A stretch of DNA of 31,977 bases, from positions 1-31,977 of the forward strand of contig CALGGT010000100.1 in NCBI GenBank assembly GCA_937915825.1, in the 5' to 3' direction. Below are positions 21,061 to 30,103 of this stretch, in pieces. The position numbers were made by a program, and so were the translations under genes. Position 1 is the stretch's first letter. Each line of letters opens with the position of its first letter. The DNA comes from an uncultured Eubacterium sp. Its GTDB lineage: Bacteria; Bacillota; Clostridia; Lachnospirales; Lachnospiraceae. A model generated the notes under the pieces. It searched no databases, had not been told where the DNA came from, and saw only the letters and a program-made list of their open reading frames with translations.

Positions 21061-23471
21061 TGCTGTCTATTTCCGTTCGAAATCTGGTGGAATTCCTGTT
21101 GCGCCACGGGGATCTGACCTCGTCTTCCTCCCTGAAAGATCCGGTGGAGGCCATGCAGCTAGGAAGTAAGATCCACCGCAAGATCCAGAAATCCATGGGC
21201 ATCCACTATCAGGCGGAGGTTCCCCTGAAGGTGGATCATTCCTTTCCAAGCGCGGTTACCGGCGCTTCTTTTGACGTGCGCATCGAAGGTCGGGCCGATG
21301 GAATTCAGCGGGAGAACGGAGAAATCTTGGTGGATGAGATCAAGGGCGTCTATGAGAATTTAGACCAGCTCTCTTCCCCTCACACCCTGCACCTAGCCCA
21401 GGCTCTTTGTTATGCTTACATCCTTTGCATCCAGGAAGGACTGACCCACATTCAGGTTCAAGTTACCTATTGTCACATGGAATCCCTGCAGATCCGTCGT
21501 TTTACCACGGACTACAGCCGGGAAGACGTCCTTTCCTGGTTTGAAGATCTGATGAAAAAATATCAGCCCTGGGCCACTTTTCTTCACGATCATACCGTCC
21601 TTCGGAATAAAAGCCTGCAGGATTTCTCCTTTCCCTTCCCCTATCGGCCGGGGCAGCAGGATTTAACCCACTATGTCTATCAAACCATTCTGGAAGAAAA
21701 AAAATTGTTCCTACAGGCTCCTACCGGCGTAGGAAAGACCATTTCCAATCTATTTCCTTCGGTGATCGCCTTGCGGGAGGGCCTGGTGCAGCGGATCTTC
21801 TATTTAACCGCCAAAACCGTTACCACCCAGATCGCCAGAGATTGTTTTGATCTATTATCCCAACAAAACACCCATCTTTCCGTGATCACCATTACAGCTA
21901 AGGATAAATTGTGTTTTTCCGGGGAGGAGGGCTGTCACATGGAAGAATGTCCCTATGCCAAGGGACATTATGACCGGATCAACCAATGTCTTTACGATCT
22001 ATTGCAAAACAACCGGATGATCCAACGGGATACCATCTTAGAATATGCCGAAAAATACCAGGTTTGCCCCTACGAACTGAACCTGGACGTTTCGGATTTT
22101 TGTGACGCTGTTCTCTGTGATTACAACTACGTATTCGACCCGAATGTATCGTTAAAGCGCTTCTTTACCGATAAGCGCAAAAAAGAAAACCTTTTTTTGA
22201 TCGACGAAGCCCATAATCTGGTAGACCGTGCCAGGGAAATGTTCAGCGCCGTCCTTTGCAAAGAAGACTTTTTAGCCATAAAAAAAATCCTGAAAAATGC
22301 CGAGACAAACATTCCCAAAAACGCCTATCCGGCGTTTATGCAGGTCATCCGTTCCCTGAACAATTGCAACAAGAAAATGCTGGCGTTGAAACGAACTTGT
22401 GAAAACTACGAGATCCTTTTGGAGATCGATGGCTTAGAAAGTTCCCTTGTACGATTATTTCAAGGGATGAAGCTGTTATTTAGCGAAGTCGAACATTTAC
22501 CGGAACAGGATACCATTCTAAATTTTTTCTTTGACATCAACCACTTCTTAGGCCGTATGGATCAACGGGATGAGAACTTTTTGCTGTACTCGGACTACTC
22601 CGAAAAAGGAGATTTCCGCGTACATTTGCAATGCATGGATCCTTCTACCAGTCTGGCACAGGGGTTTTCCAAAGCCAAGGCATCCATTCTTTTTTCTGCC
22701 ACTCTCCTCCCTTTAAAATACTACGTCGGCCAGCTTTCCATCGAAGAAGACGACTATGTGGTATACGCCCCTTCTTCCTTCGATCCCCAAAACCGCCTGG
22801 TTCTTATTTCCGATCATGTGACCACCGTTTACAAACAACGAAGCTCCGGTATGTATCGGAAGATCGCAACCGATCTCTGTTTATTTCTGGATCCGAGACC
22901 CGGAAATTACCTGTTTTATTTTCCTTCGTATCAGATGCTGCAATCGGTGCAGGAGGCCTTTTCTTCCCTTTCTTCTTCCTATGATTTTTCAAAGAAAGAA
23001 GTGCATCTTCTTACCCAGAATCCTCATATGACGGAGGCAGAACGGGAAAGCTTTCTTCAGGCATTTGACGACCCCAAACCGGATCGCTATGTTGTGGGAT
23101 TTTGCATCTTAGGGGGAATTTTTGGAGAGGGCATCGATTTAACGGAGAATCGCCTGTTGGGCGTTGCCATTGTGGGCACCGGCCTTCCCATGGTATGCAA
23201 AGAATTGGAAATCATGCGATCGTATTTCCAAAAGAAAAAGGGCAAAGGGTTCGACTACGCCTATTTATATCCCGGCATGAATAAAGTGCTGCAAGCCGGC
23301 GGTCGGGTCATTCGTACAGCCAACGACCGGGGTGTGATCCTTCTCCTAGACCATCGTTTCTTACGATCGGAATATTTAAACCTGTTTCCGAAGGAATGGA
23401 CTCAGGTGATCAAAGTCAATGAAAAAGGAATCGAAGAGGCCCTCGATTCCTTCTGGTCATCCATTGAGTGA
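21060..23471 (+). CDS. Nuclease-helicase fusion: PD-(D/E)XK plus DinG/XPD-like Fe-S helicase
   Basis: 803 residues. Residues ~30-150 form a RecB/Cas4-like nuclease fold: GSKIHRKIQ, then GRADG with Asp80 and VDEIKG with Glu93 and Lys95 as likely metal and catalytic residues. A superfamily 2 Rad3-type helicase follows: Walker A FLQAPTGVGKT (~218-228), Fe-S cluster cysteines in KDKLCF, EGCHMEECPYAKG and VCPYELNL, DEAH box FLIDEAHNLVDR (~380), SILFSATLLP, and the motif VI region QAGGRVIRTANDRGVI. It would unwind 5'-3' at damaged or branched DNA, with the nuclease trimming. Start codon overlaps the upstream stop. The 3' end overlaps convergent cvfB by 15 bp. Family proteins are described in Firmicutes as DinG-related; a specific role is not known. 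Confidence 0.88.
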   Translation: MLSISVRNLVEFLLRHGDLTSSSSLKDPVEAMQLGSKIHRKIQKSMGIHYQAEVPLKVDHSFPSAVTGASFDVRIEGRADGIQRENGEILVDEIKGVYENLDQLSSPHTLHLAQALCYAYILCIQEGLTHIQVQVTYCHMESLQIRRFTTDYSREDVLSWFEDLMKKYQPWATFLHDHTVLRNKSLQDFSFPFPYRPGQQDLTHYVYQTILEEKKLFLQAPTGVGKTISNLFPSVIALREGLVQRIFYLTAKTVTTQIARDCFDLLSQQNTHLSVITITAKDKLCFSGEEGCHMEECPYAKGHYDRINQCLYDLLQNNRMIQRDTILEYAEKYQVCPYELNLDVSDFCDAVLCDYNYVFDPNVSLKRFFTDKRKKENLFLIDEAHNLVDRAREMFSAVLCKEDFLAIKKILKNAETNIPKNAYPAFMQVIRSLNNCNKKMLALKRTCENYEILLEIDGLESSLVRLFQGMKLLFSEVEHLPEQDTILNFFFDINHFLGRMDQRDENFLLYSDYSEKGDFRVHLQCMDPSTSLAQGFSKAKASILFSATLLPLKYYVGQLSIEEDDYVVYAPSSFDPQNRLVLISDHVTTVYKQRSSGMYRKIATDLCLFLDPRPGNYLFYFPSYQMLQSVQEAFSSLSSSYDFSKKEVHLLTQNPHMTEAERESFLQAFDDPKPDRYVVGFCILGGIFGEGIDLTENRLLGVAIVGTGLPMVCKELEIMRSYFQKKKGKGFDYAYLYPGMNKVLQAGGRVIRTANDRGVILLLDHRFLRSEYLNLFPKEWTQVIKVNEKGIEEALDSFWSSIE

Positions 23472-24305
23472 GATTCCATCGTCTTGGAGTTTGATGGTTC
23501 CATTTTTATACAAGCCGCCTATGGCTCGTTTAAAGGCGTTTTTGCTCATGCCGAATTCCCGCTTGATCATCTCCGCATTGGTTTTATCATGAAAGGGCAA
23601 AAAACCGCCTTCCTCTTTTAATCGTTGTAAGATCTTCTCCCCATCCACGCTCATTTGTTTATAGGCTTTTTCTCCCAAACTTAAGGTTAATTTTCCTTCT
23701 TTGGTCACGGCCTTGATCCGGGCATGGACAACATCCCCTACCTCCAGGGTTTGATTCATTTCATTCCGGGGGATCAAAGCGGAATATTGATCCTCTACGG
23801 CTACAAACGCGCCAAAACTGTCGGTGATCTCATAGACCGTTCCCGTTACGTGGTCTCCTACGGTGTAGGGACTGCCATTCTTCAAGTAGGAATACACTTT
23901 CATGGTAGCGCATAACCGTTCGCTCTTATCCAGGTACAACGCGACTACAACCTCGTCGCCTACCTTCACTCTCTTCGTCATCTCCCGGAATGGCAACATC
24001 AGATCCTTCATCAAACCCCAGTCCAGGAAAGCTCCAATCCCGGTCACATCTTTTACAGTCAGCTTCCCAACTTCTCCCAACGTAACCTTCGGGATGGTAG
24101 TGGTAGCGATCAATCGATCTTCCGAATCCCGATACAAAAACACCTCTAAAATATCCCCGATCTTCACTCCGGGGTTCAGGGATGAATTGGGCAGCAGCAC
24201 TTCCAGCTCCGGCATCTGATAGGAGGAAAGATACATTCCATGTTCGCTTTTTAATTTGGCATATAAGCGATGGGTTTTCCCCAGCAATTTCCCTTCCAAC
24301 GTCAT
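23457..24305 (-). CDS. cvfB: CvfB/YitL-family S1-domain RNA-binding protein
   Basis: 282 residues from the ATG at 24305 (AAGGAAAA upstream); a longer open frame to 24512 is a shadow of the thioesterase gene. Contains tandem S1-like beta barrels (about 1-60, 65-130 and 145-210: GKLTVKDVTGIGAFLDWGL then MKDLMLPF; VTGTVYEITDSFGAFVAVED) and a C-terminal winged helix (about 225-282: EGGFLPFHDKTNAEMIKREF). S. aureus CvfB controls virulence gene RNA; B. subtilis YitL has the same architecture and length. Last gene of the long murA run, 8 bases after the thioesterase stop. Confidence 0.9.
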   Translation of the reverse strand: MTLEGKLLGKTHRLYAKLKSEHGMYLSSYQMPELEVLLPNSSLNPGVKIGDILEVFLYRDSEDRLIATTTIPKVTLGEVGKLTVKDVTGIGAFLDWGLMKDLMLPFREMTKRVKVGDEVVVALYLDKSERLCATMKVYSYLKNGSPYTVGDHVTGTVYEITDSFGAFVAVEDQYSALIPRNEMNQTLEVGDVVHARIKAVTKEGKLTLSLGEKAYKQMSVDGEKILQRLKEEGGFLPFHDKTNAEMIKREFGMSKNAFKRAIGGLYKNGTIKLQDDGISLNG

Positions 24306-24313
24306 AATTTTCC

Positions 24314-25042
24314 TTACCTGTTCCCTTCCCTGGAATTCTGGATCTCCATGCGACAGGTGGCGTATTCCATTCCTTCCGGATTTCGCAGGGAAACGGTTAC
24401 TCCCTCCGGATCCCGGTGGGCGTATACCTGGATCACATCGTGATTTTTGGCCGCCTGATGATATTCCACCCGCAGACCGGTTACCTCTTCTCCTAAGTCT
24501 AATACACCGCATGCCATTTTTACATATTCACTGTTATTCATGTGAACGTTGGTATCCAGGAATCCCGGATTTACCTCATAAGTCTGCATGAGCTGCAGAT
24601 CCTCCGGCACCGGAATATGCCCCTTTTCTTCCACAAAGGGGGCCTCTTTTTCAATGGTATATACGTCCAGATCGATCTGCTTTGGCTTTACAGGCATCCC
24701 CGTTTTATGTTGAAAATAAAACCAGCGGGAAATTCCATGAACCAGAGGTTCCTGATCCATGGTCTCGATCAAAAAACCCCGGCGGGCAAAAATTCCCTTC
24801 ACCTGATATACCCAGGTGGAAACGGAAAAACGTTCATTCATCGCCGGTCGCCGAACGATCCGAACGTTCCAATAATTGAGTAACCAGGCCATTCCCTCTT
24901 CTTTCATAATGACACAGGACCGTCCCACCTCTTCCGAATGAAAGAGGGCACAATCTTGCAATGAGTTAATGATCTCGTGAGGTTTTAATAACCCTTTTTC
25001 ATCGATTCTGCTGTATGATACACGATCCTCAAAACAATACAT
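24314..25042 (-). CDS. Acyl-ACP thioesterase
   Basis: 242 residues. Hydrolyses acyl-ACP to release free fatty acids in the cytosol. Two hot-dog domains are visible: N-terminal YSRIDEKGLLKPHEIINSLQ followed by DCALFHSEEVGRS, WLLNYWNVRIVRRPAMNERF, VSTWVYQVKGIFARRGFLI; C-terminal GFLDTNVHMNNSEYVKMACG with the conserved Asn/His pair, and LRVEYHQAAKNHDVI. Matches the bacterial FatA-like family seen in gut Clostridia and lactobacilli. ATG at 25042 with GAGAGG. Lies between a GNAT gene and cvfB in the same run. Confidence 0.93.
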   Translation of the reverse strand: MYCFEDRVSYSRIDEKGLLKPHEIINSLQDCALFHSEEVGRSCVIMKEEGMAWLLNYWNVRIVRRPAMNERFSVSTWVYQVKGIFARRGFLIETMDQEPLVHGISRWFYFQHKTGMPVKPKQIDLDVYTIEKEAPFVEEKGHIPVPEDLQLMQTYEVNPGFLDTNVHMNNSEYVKMACGVLDLGEEVTGLRVEYHQAAKNHDVIQVYAHRDPEGVTVSLRNPEGMEYATCRMEIQNSREGNR

Positions 25043-25067
25043 TCTAATCCTCTCTTTTCCTGCAATA

Positions 25068-25532
25068 TCACAACCAGGAATCCTCTTTCTCCCGGCTTAA
25101 TCCCTTACTGATCCAGCAAGACATTCCGGAGCCATGTCCCTCAAAGGGTCTTCGGTAAAATCCCATTTTTTCATAAAAGGATTCTTTTCCCATGGCAGAC
25201 ATTAGATTTACCATGATCACGTCTCCGTCTTCGATGCTGTCGGACAGATGTTTCATAATAGTTTCAATGAGTTTTCTTCCCAGTCCTCTGGACTGAAATT
25301 TCGGATTCACAACCACATCACAGATAAAATACACGTAGCCGTCATCTCCGACCACACGTGCCATTCCAATGGGTTCCTCTTCGTAGTAGGCAACTACTTT
25401 GTAAAGAGAATTCTTAAGAGATCGTTTGGCCCGGATCTCTGGAATGGTAATAAAGTTCACACTTGCTCTCAATTCGTTGTATTGTTCCCATTCAATCTCA
25501 TGTTCGAATCGAACCTGATCCAGCCATGTCAT
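25068..25532 (-). CDS. GNAT-family N-acetyltransferase
   Basis: 154 residues. Acetyl-CoA binding motif A is clear: ICDVVVNPKFQSRGLGRKLI (Q/R-x-x-G-x-G/A loop), with a preceding beta strand VYFICDVVV and the C-terminal YEKMGFYRRPFEG motif. The N-terminus (EWEQYNELRASVNF) resembles YjdJ/YhbS-like small acetyltransferases. Acceptor (amine or protein) unknown. ATG at 25532 with AAAGGGG; 17 bases after the transglutaminase-like gene. Confidence 0.88.
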   Translation of the reverse strand: MTWLDQVRFEHEIEWEQYNELRASVNFITIPEIRAKRSLKNSLYKVVAYYEEEPIGMARVVGDDGYVYFICDVVVNPKFQSRGLGRKLIETIMKHLSDSIEDGDVIMVNLMSAMGKESFYEKMGFYRRPFEGHGSGMSCWISKGLSREKEDSWL

Positions 25533-25549
25533 AATTTTCCCCTTTCATT

Positions 25550-28030
25550 CTAAAGAACCAGAATGTATTTGTAATAAAGCTGTTTTCCTTTTTTAACTCC
25601 TTCATAGGCATGTTTGCGAATGCTTCGATAATCCGCGGCAAAGGAAGCGTAATCGGATTCCTTCCACTCCATGTTGCTGAAGTTTGCCTTTAGCACATGG
25701 TCCACAAAACTTACCGCTGTGCTTTCGGAAACATGATATTTCTTTGCCAGAAGATGGGCATATTCCGCTGCCGTCTGACCCCGGTATTCCACGCCGTCTT
25801 CCCGGAACACCTGTTCCAAATGACGATAGCAAAGTTTCACCTTTCTGGCATGATTCTTTCCATGCAATTCCCGTAAGAACATTTTCTTGCGGATCACGCG
25901 CTGTACCTCTAATAACACGAGAAGGAGGATCACCACGCCAAGGAACAGGAGAATGGCTTTTACAATCCCCCATCCTTTTTGCTTCCCATCCCCAGGCGTT
26001 GTTTGTTCCGCGGTTCCCGTTTCATCGGTTCCGCTTTCAAAGTCCGGGGTATCCGGTTCTTCCGGATATTCATGATCATAGCTTTCCGTCTGAATGTTCT
26101 CAAACTTCATTTCTTCTCCCGGTTGGGGCGTAGGCGTTACCGCGATTTCCCCACCTTCTCCGGTTCCTCCGCCACCGACGCCGGTTGTTGTCTGTTTGGG
26201 ACCGGTGCTGCTGTCATCCCCTTGTCCCGGAGTAACTTCTGCCGGAATAAATCCATATTTGTTATGAAATACTTCGATCCAGGCATGGAGGTCCTTGGCC
26301 GTTACAACCACTTCTCCCACTGCGTCCACGTCTTTTAACTGATTTTGTGTAATATAGACGCCTTCACAATATCTGGTAGGAACTCCTACCCCTCGTAAAA
26401 GAATGGCCGCTGCCGTAGCGTAATGCACGCAATATCCCTTCTGATTTTCATTCAAAAAGTAGTCAATCGCCTCTTTATGATCCGGAGTTTTTCCCGGACT
26501 TGTGCTGTAATGCGTACGCTCGGAAATATATTTTTTCGTAACTTCCAGCAATTGATATAAGCTGGCTTCGCCCTTTTCATATTTTTCCAGAATATTGTCC
26601 TGGGTCACCAGATATGCTTTGTATTCCTCCACAGCGTTTTGGGCGGAATCCGGGATCTGAAGGTAGTATTTTCGCACAAAGGTTTCCATCTTCCCGCGAC
26701 TTTCCTCGGAAGCGGCCCAATAGGAATCATCGCCAATGGAAAACGTATTATCTTTGAATCCCTGTTTCTGGATTCTGCTGTAATTTAAATAATATTCCAA
26801 TTGATATTGAATGCCCGGTTCCGTGACCGTACTTCGCCCGGCTTTATGGGAAAATCCGGAGACGGGATAATAAGGAACCAGATAGTTTCCATATCCAAAC
26901 GTAATATTTTGCACGTCGATGATCCCGGTTTTCCATAAATCGTCAAATCCGCTTTTTTGTCCCTCACCGATTTGATTACGCATGGTGATGGGCCAATAAT
27001 TGGGAGATAAACCTTCCGCGTCCAAAGCTTTCCGGTCTTTCTTATATTCTTTGTTTTTTGACTTAATGGTGCGCCAGCGGTTATTGTTATACTGGGACGC
27101 AACATATCCCTTCAGATACAGACCATCCTCGGTGTTAAAGTCTCCCCGGAGACGTAGCATAGGTTTGTTGCTTTCGCTGATGCTGGATCTGTCTCCTACT
27201 TTTCCATAATCCAACACGTCGCCGCTAAAGAAGGATTTAAATAAAGAGTGGGTATCTTCCAGATTCCAGGACGCCAAGGATAAAGCGGAATTCTTAAGTT
27301 CCAGGATTCTCACTTTATGATTTTCGTATGTGGACATAGGGAAGAACACCATTAAGATCAACCATACGATCAACCCCACACCAGCCAGGAGAAAACTTAA
27401 TTTCTGACGCATTCGGGTATCAATGGTATCGGCTCGTAAAAACCTGGTTCCAAAACTAATGAAGGCAACGAGCATATAGAAGAGCAAATATTGGAATGGT
27501 CCGATCTTTCCAACCGTGATCGGCAGGATCACAGGCAAAGCCGTAAGTCCGATAAAAATCCCGGCTCTTCTTCGACGATAAAAGATCATACTGATCAATA
27601 CGATCATAATTGCTCCTACCAGGGTAAATACAAAGGTTTCACAGTATTCATTATTCACACCGGAACCATTGGTAGGAAGGAGATTCACCGTATTCTGATG
27701 ATAGCTCATAAACTCCTTCAAATAGGTATTTACAATCGTGATGCATCCTTTTTTGATAATATCAAAGAACGTTACGAGCACCAAAAGAAAAAATACAAGA
27801 ATTCCAACAAAACCGTATGCCTTTGCCTTCCCTCTTCGTAAGGTCTCAAGCACGGTAAAAAAGGCATAAAAAAGAACGGATGTTATCATTAATACAATGG
27901 CAAGTGCCCCTTCGTTTACGGTAAACGATAAGGGTTTGATCAAACATTCCAAGGATAGAAAAACACCCAGAAAAACCAATAAAATTTGACTGTATTCTAA
28001 GATGAGATTGAAAATTTTATTCTGCTTCAT
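25550..28030 (-). CDS. Transglutaminase-like membrane protein (TgpA type, DUF4129 tail)
   Basis: 826 residues from the ATG at 28030 (a GTG at 28042 is also open). Six or so N-terminal TM helices (about residues 10-240) lead to a large extracytoplasmic region. The transglutaminase core is at ~500-610: Cys in GYCVHYATAAAILLRGVGV, His in DLHAWIEVFHNKYGF, and PAEVTPG with Glu where Asp is often found. After a Gly/Thr/Pro-rich linker with acidic residues there is another TM (~705-730, VKAILLFLGVVILLLVLLEV) and a cytoplasmic DUF4129-like end. It overlaps DUF58 by 14 bases and follows a MoxR ATPase, the classic MoxR-DUF58-transglutaminase triad that is thought to assemble or modify envelope proteins. 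Substrate unknown. Confidence 0.9.
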   Translation of the reverse strand: MKQNKIFNLILEYSQILLVFLGVFLSLECLIKPLSFTVNEGALAIVLMITSVLFYAFFTVLETLRRGKAKAYGFVGILVFFLLVLVTFFDIIKKGCITIVNTYLKEFMSYHQNTVNLLPTNGSGVNNEYCETFVFTLVGAIMIVLISMIFYRRRRAGIFIGLTALPVILPITVGKIGPFQYLLFYMLVAFISFGTRFLRADTIDTRMRQKLSFLLAGVGLIVWLILMVFFPMSTYENHKVRILELKNSALSLASWNLEDTHSLFKSFFSGDVLDYGKVGDRSSISESNKPMLRLRGDFNTEDGLYLKGYVASQYNNNRWRTIKSKNKEYKKDRKALDAEGLSPNYWPITMRNQIGEGQKSGFDDLWKTGIIDVQNITFGYGNYLVPYYPVSGFSHKAGRSTVTEPGIQYQLEYYLNYSRIQKQGFKDNTFSIGDDSYWAASEESRGKMETFVRKYYLQIPDSAQNAVEEYKAYLVTQDNILEKYEKGEASLYQLLEVTKKYISERTHYSTSPGKTPDHKEAIDYFLNENQKGYCVHYATAAAILLRGVGVPTRYCEGVYITQNQLKDVDAVGEVVVTAKDLHAWIEVFHNKYGFIPAEVTPGQGDDSSTGPKQTTTGVGGGGTGEGGEIAVTPTPQPGEEMKFENIQTESYDHEYPEEPDTPDFESGTDETGTAEQTTPGDGKQKGWGIVKAILLFLGVVILLLVLLEVQRVIRKKMFLRELHGKNHARKVKLCYRHLEQVFREDGVEYRGQTAAEYAHLLAKKYHVSESTAVSFVDHVLKANFSNMEWKESDYASFAADYRSIRKHAYEGVKKGKQLYYKYILVL

Positions 28031-29126
28031 CTTCTCTACCACCTAGATCCATAATCGTTAAATCCGCCACTTCCAAAACATCAAAATTCGTTTCTTGATG
28101 GTCGGCTACTGTTAAGTACAATCCCATCTCCATTCCGCGTCCTCCTTCCCATTCAAAATACGCTTCCACCAATTCATTGGGATCCTGAGAAATCTGACAT
28201 TTAAATAGTTCCTCAAACATCCAGTATAATTCTTCTTCCTGTTCCACCAAAGCTTCCTGGATCAAACCATTCTCCTTATCATACCAGATAAACTTCTGAG
28301 GAATATGACGGCTGAATAGATCCATGGAAATGGAATAGACTCCTTGTATCAGGCGATCTGCCTGGTCTCCATTTTCCGCGCATAGATCAATAAAAATATT
28401 CACCGCTCTGGCCAGAGGAAGACTTCCTTCCTTGACCATCAGATGACCCACTTTTCTAGTTAATTTCCAATGAATCTGTTGGAAACGATCCCCTTCTTTG
28501 TAATCCCGGATATCAAAGATTTCCGAAGGATCATCTCCTTTTTTATAAAGGGAGAATCGATCGCTGTCTTCGTTGGTTTCTCTAAATAAACGATTCTCTC
28601 CTAAATAGATCTCGGTTAGCGGGGGCATGATCAGAACATCCTGCGGATCGTAATCTCTGCCAATGGTCAGGGCAAATAGATCCATGTAGTCATAGACTTT
28701 GACCCGATTTACCTTCACAGATACGTTGCCGCAATGTTGAATGGGGATGGGGATCCTTCGACTTCTCTTCTTTCCCACATCGACGGAAAAACGAACTTTC
28801 TTCCTGCCCCGTTCCCCGGAAAAATGATTCTCATAGGTGATCCAGGCAACCCCTTTTTGCACCGGCAGAAAGCGGCTCTTATTTTCCAGATTTAAAAGGA
28901 TGGTAGGAGTCGCCTCCCCTTCCAGGGAGTCTTTCTCTGCTAAAGGATTTCTGCAGTCTACCTCCGCGGTGGTGCTTCGCTTCAACAAGATAACAAAAAA
29001 CAGCATAAAAAGGGGCACTAAGATAAGAGCCCCCAGCAATGCTACAGTTCCATATTCCAGACATATAATCGAGACAAAAACTGCCACAATCAATATAAAT
29101 AAATAGATAACGGTTCCAATGGTCAT
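28017..29126 (-). CDS. DUF58 domain protein of the MoxR/transglutaminase triad
   Basis: 369 residues. Two N-terminal TM helices (about 5-25 and 28-47), then a beta-rich region and the DUF58 signature FDIRDYKEGDRFQQIHWKLT, followed by RKVGHLMVKEG. The DUF58 domain resembles a von Willebrand A fold and is thought to act with the MoxR chaperone ATPase next door. ATG at 29126 with GGGGAGG. Stop codon overlaps the start of the transglutaminase-like gene, indicating coupled translation. Role: envelope protein maturation, by analogy. Confidence 0.9.
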   Translation of the reverse strand: MTIGTVIYLFILIVAVFVSIICLEYGTVALLGALILVPLFMLFFVILLKRSTTAEVDCRNPLAEKDSLEGEATPTILLNLENKSRFLPVQKGVAWITYENHFSGERGRKKVRFSVDVGKKRSRRIPIPIQHCGNVSVKVNRVKVYDYMDLFALTIGRDYDPQDVLIMPPLTEIYLGENRLFRETNEDSDRFSLYKKGDDPSEIFDIRDYKEGDRFQQIHWKLTRKVGHLMVKEGSLPLARAVNIFIDLCAENGDQADRLIQGVYSISMDLFSRHIPQKFIWYDKENGLIQEALVEQEEELYWMFEELFKCQISQDPNELVEAYFEWEGGRGMEMGLYLTVADHQETNFDVLEVADLTIMDLGGREDEAE

Positions 29127-29159
29127 ATCGGTTCCTCCCCTACGATCGATCCCACTGAA

Positions 29160-30086
29160 TTACAGTTTCGGAACCTGTACTCTTCCTTCGATTTCTTCAA
29201 TAATTCCTTCCGCCGTTAAATGACCCATTCTGGCTTTTCCGTTTAGTAAGACACGGTGAGCCAAAACAGCCTTGGAAACAGCCTTTACATCTTCCGGCAA
29301 TACATAGTCACGATTTCTCATGAACGCGCGACTCTTTGCCATATCCACAAATGCCAGGGTTCCACGGGGACTAACACCTAAGGACAACATGGCGTGACTT
29401 CTGGTTACATCCACGATCTTGGAAATATAATTCAATACTTTATCATCTACAAATACACGACGAACATGCTCTTGCATCCCCAACAATTCCTGCTTGGTAA
29501 TGATCTCTTCCACCAGCTCGATGGGATTGATCTCCTGACGTTCTTTGATCAGTCTCATTTCCTCTACCAGGGACGGATAACCCATGGAAATACGGATCAT
29601 AAAACGATCCAGCTGGGATTCCGGCAGCATCTGGGTTCCGGCGGATCCTACCGGGTTCTGGGTCGCTACTACGATAAACGGATTGGGAAGCTGGCGGGTA
29701 ATCCCGTCAACGGTAACCTGTCCCTCTTCCATAACCTCCAATAACGCAGACTGGGTCTTTGTAGAGGTACGGTTGATCTCATCCGCCAATAATAAGTTAC
29801 ATAAAATAGCACCGGGCCGATATACCATTTCCCCGTCCATGTCGTACATATTAAAGCCTACTACGTCACTGGGTAATACGTCCGGTGTAAATTGCAAACG
29901 GCGTTCGGTTAATTCCATGGCTCTGGAAAATGCCACCGCCAATGTAGTTTTTCCTACTCCGGGGATATCCTCGATCAAAATATGGCCGCCGGCTAAGATG
30001 GCCGTCAACACCATTTCGATTGCTTCGTCCTTTCCCCGGATTACTTTCCCTACCTCATTTAATATTGCTTGTACCTTTTCTTCCAT
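29160..30086 (-). CDS. MoxR-family AAA+ ATPase
   Basis: 308 residues. AAA+ module with Walker A DIPGVGKTTLAVAFSRAM, a Walker B/DE motif NLLLADEINRTSTKTQSALL, sensor 1 VATQNPVGSAGT, arginine finger region LPESQLDRFMIRI, and sensor 2/C-terminal lid SLGVSPRGTLAFVDMAKSRA. MoxR ATPases act as cytosolic chaperones for partner complexes, here DUF58 (34 bases downstream) and the transglutaminase-like protein. ATG at 30086 with AGGGAGG; 17 bases after the murA stop, so probably in the murA transcript. Confidence 0.95.
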   Translation of the reverse strand: MEEKVQAILNEVGKVIRGKDEAIEMVLTAILAGGHILIEDIPGVGKTTLAVAFSRAMELTERRLQFTPDVLPSDVVGFNMYDMDGEMVYRPGAILCNLLLADEINRTSTKTQSALLEVMEEGQVTVDGITRQLPNPFIVVATQNPVGSAGTQMLPESQLDRFMIRISMGYPSLVEEMRLIKERQEINPIELVEEIITKQELLGMQEHVRRVFVDDKVLNYISKIVDVTRSHAMLSLGVSPRGTLAFVDMAKSRAFMRNRDYVLPEDVKAVSKAVLAHRVLLNGKARMGHLTAEGIIEEIEGRVQVPKL

Positions 30087-30103
30087 GGATCTCTTATCCT
30101 CCC

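Noticed and set aside
24306..24512. A 69-residue N-terminal extension of CvfB
   Set aside because: It lies entirely within the thioesterase gene in another frame and is Arg/Gly/Ser-rich; the ATG at 24305 has its own ribosome site.
25684..26133. A 149-codon plus-strand frame within the transglutaminase gene
   Set aside because: It is opposite the linker and C-terminal coding sequence of the transglutaminase-like protein and shows no domain; low-complexity shadow.
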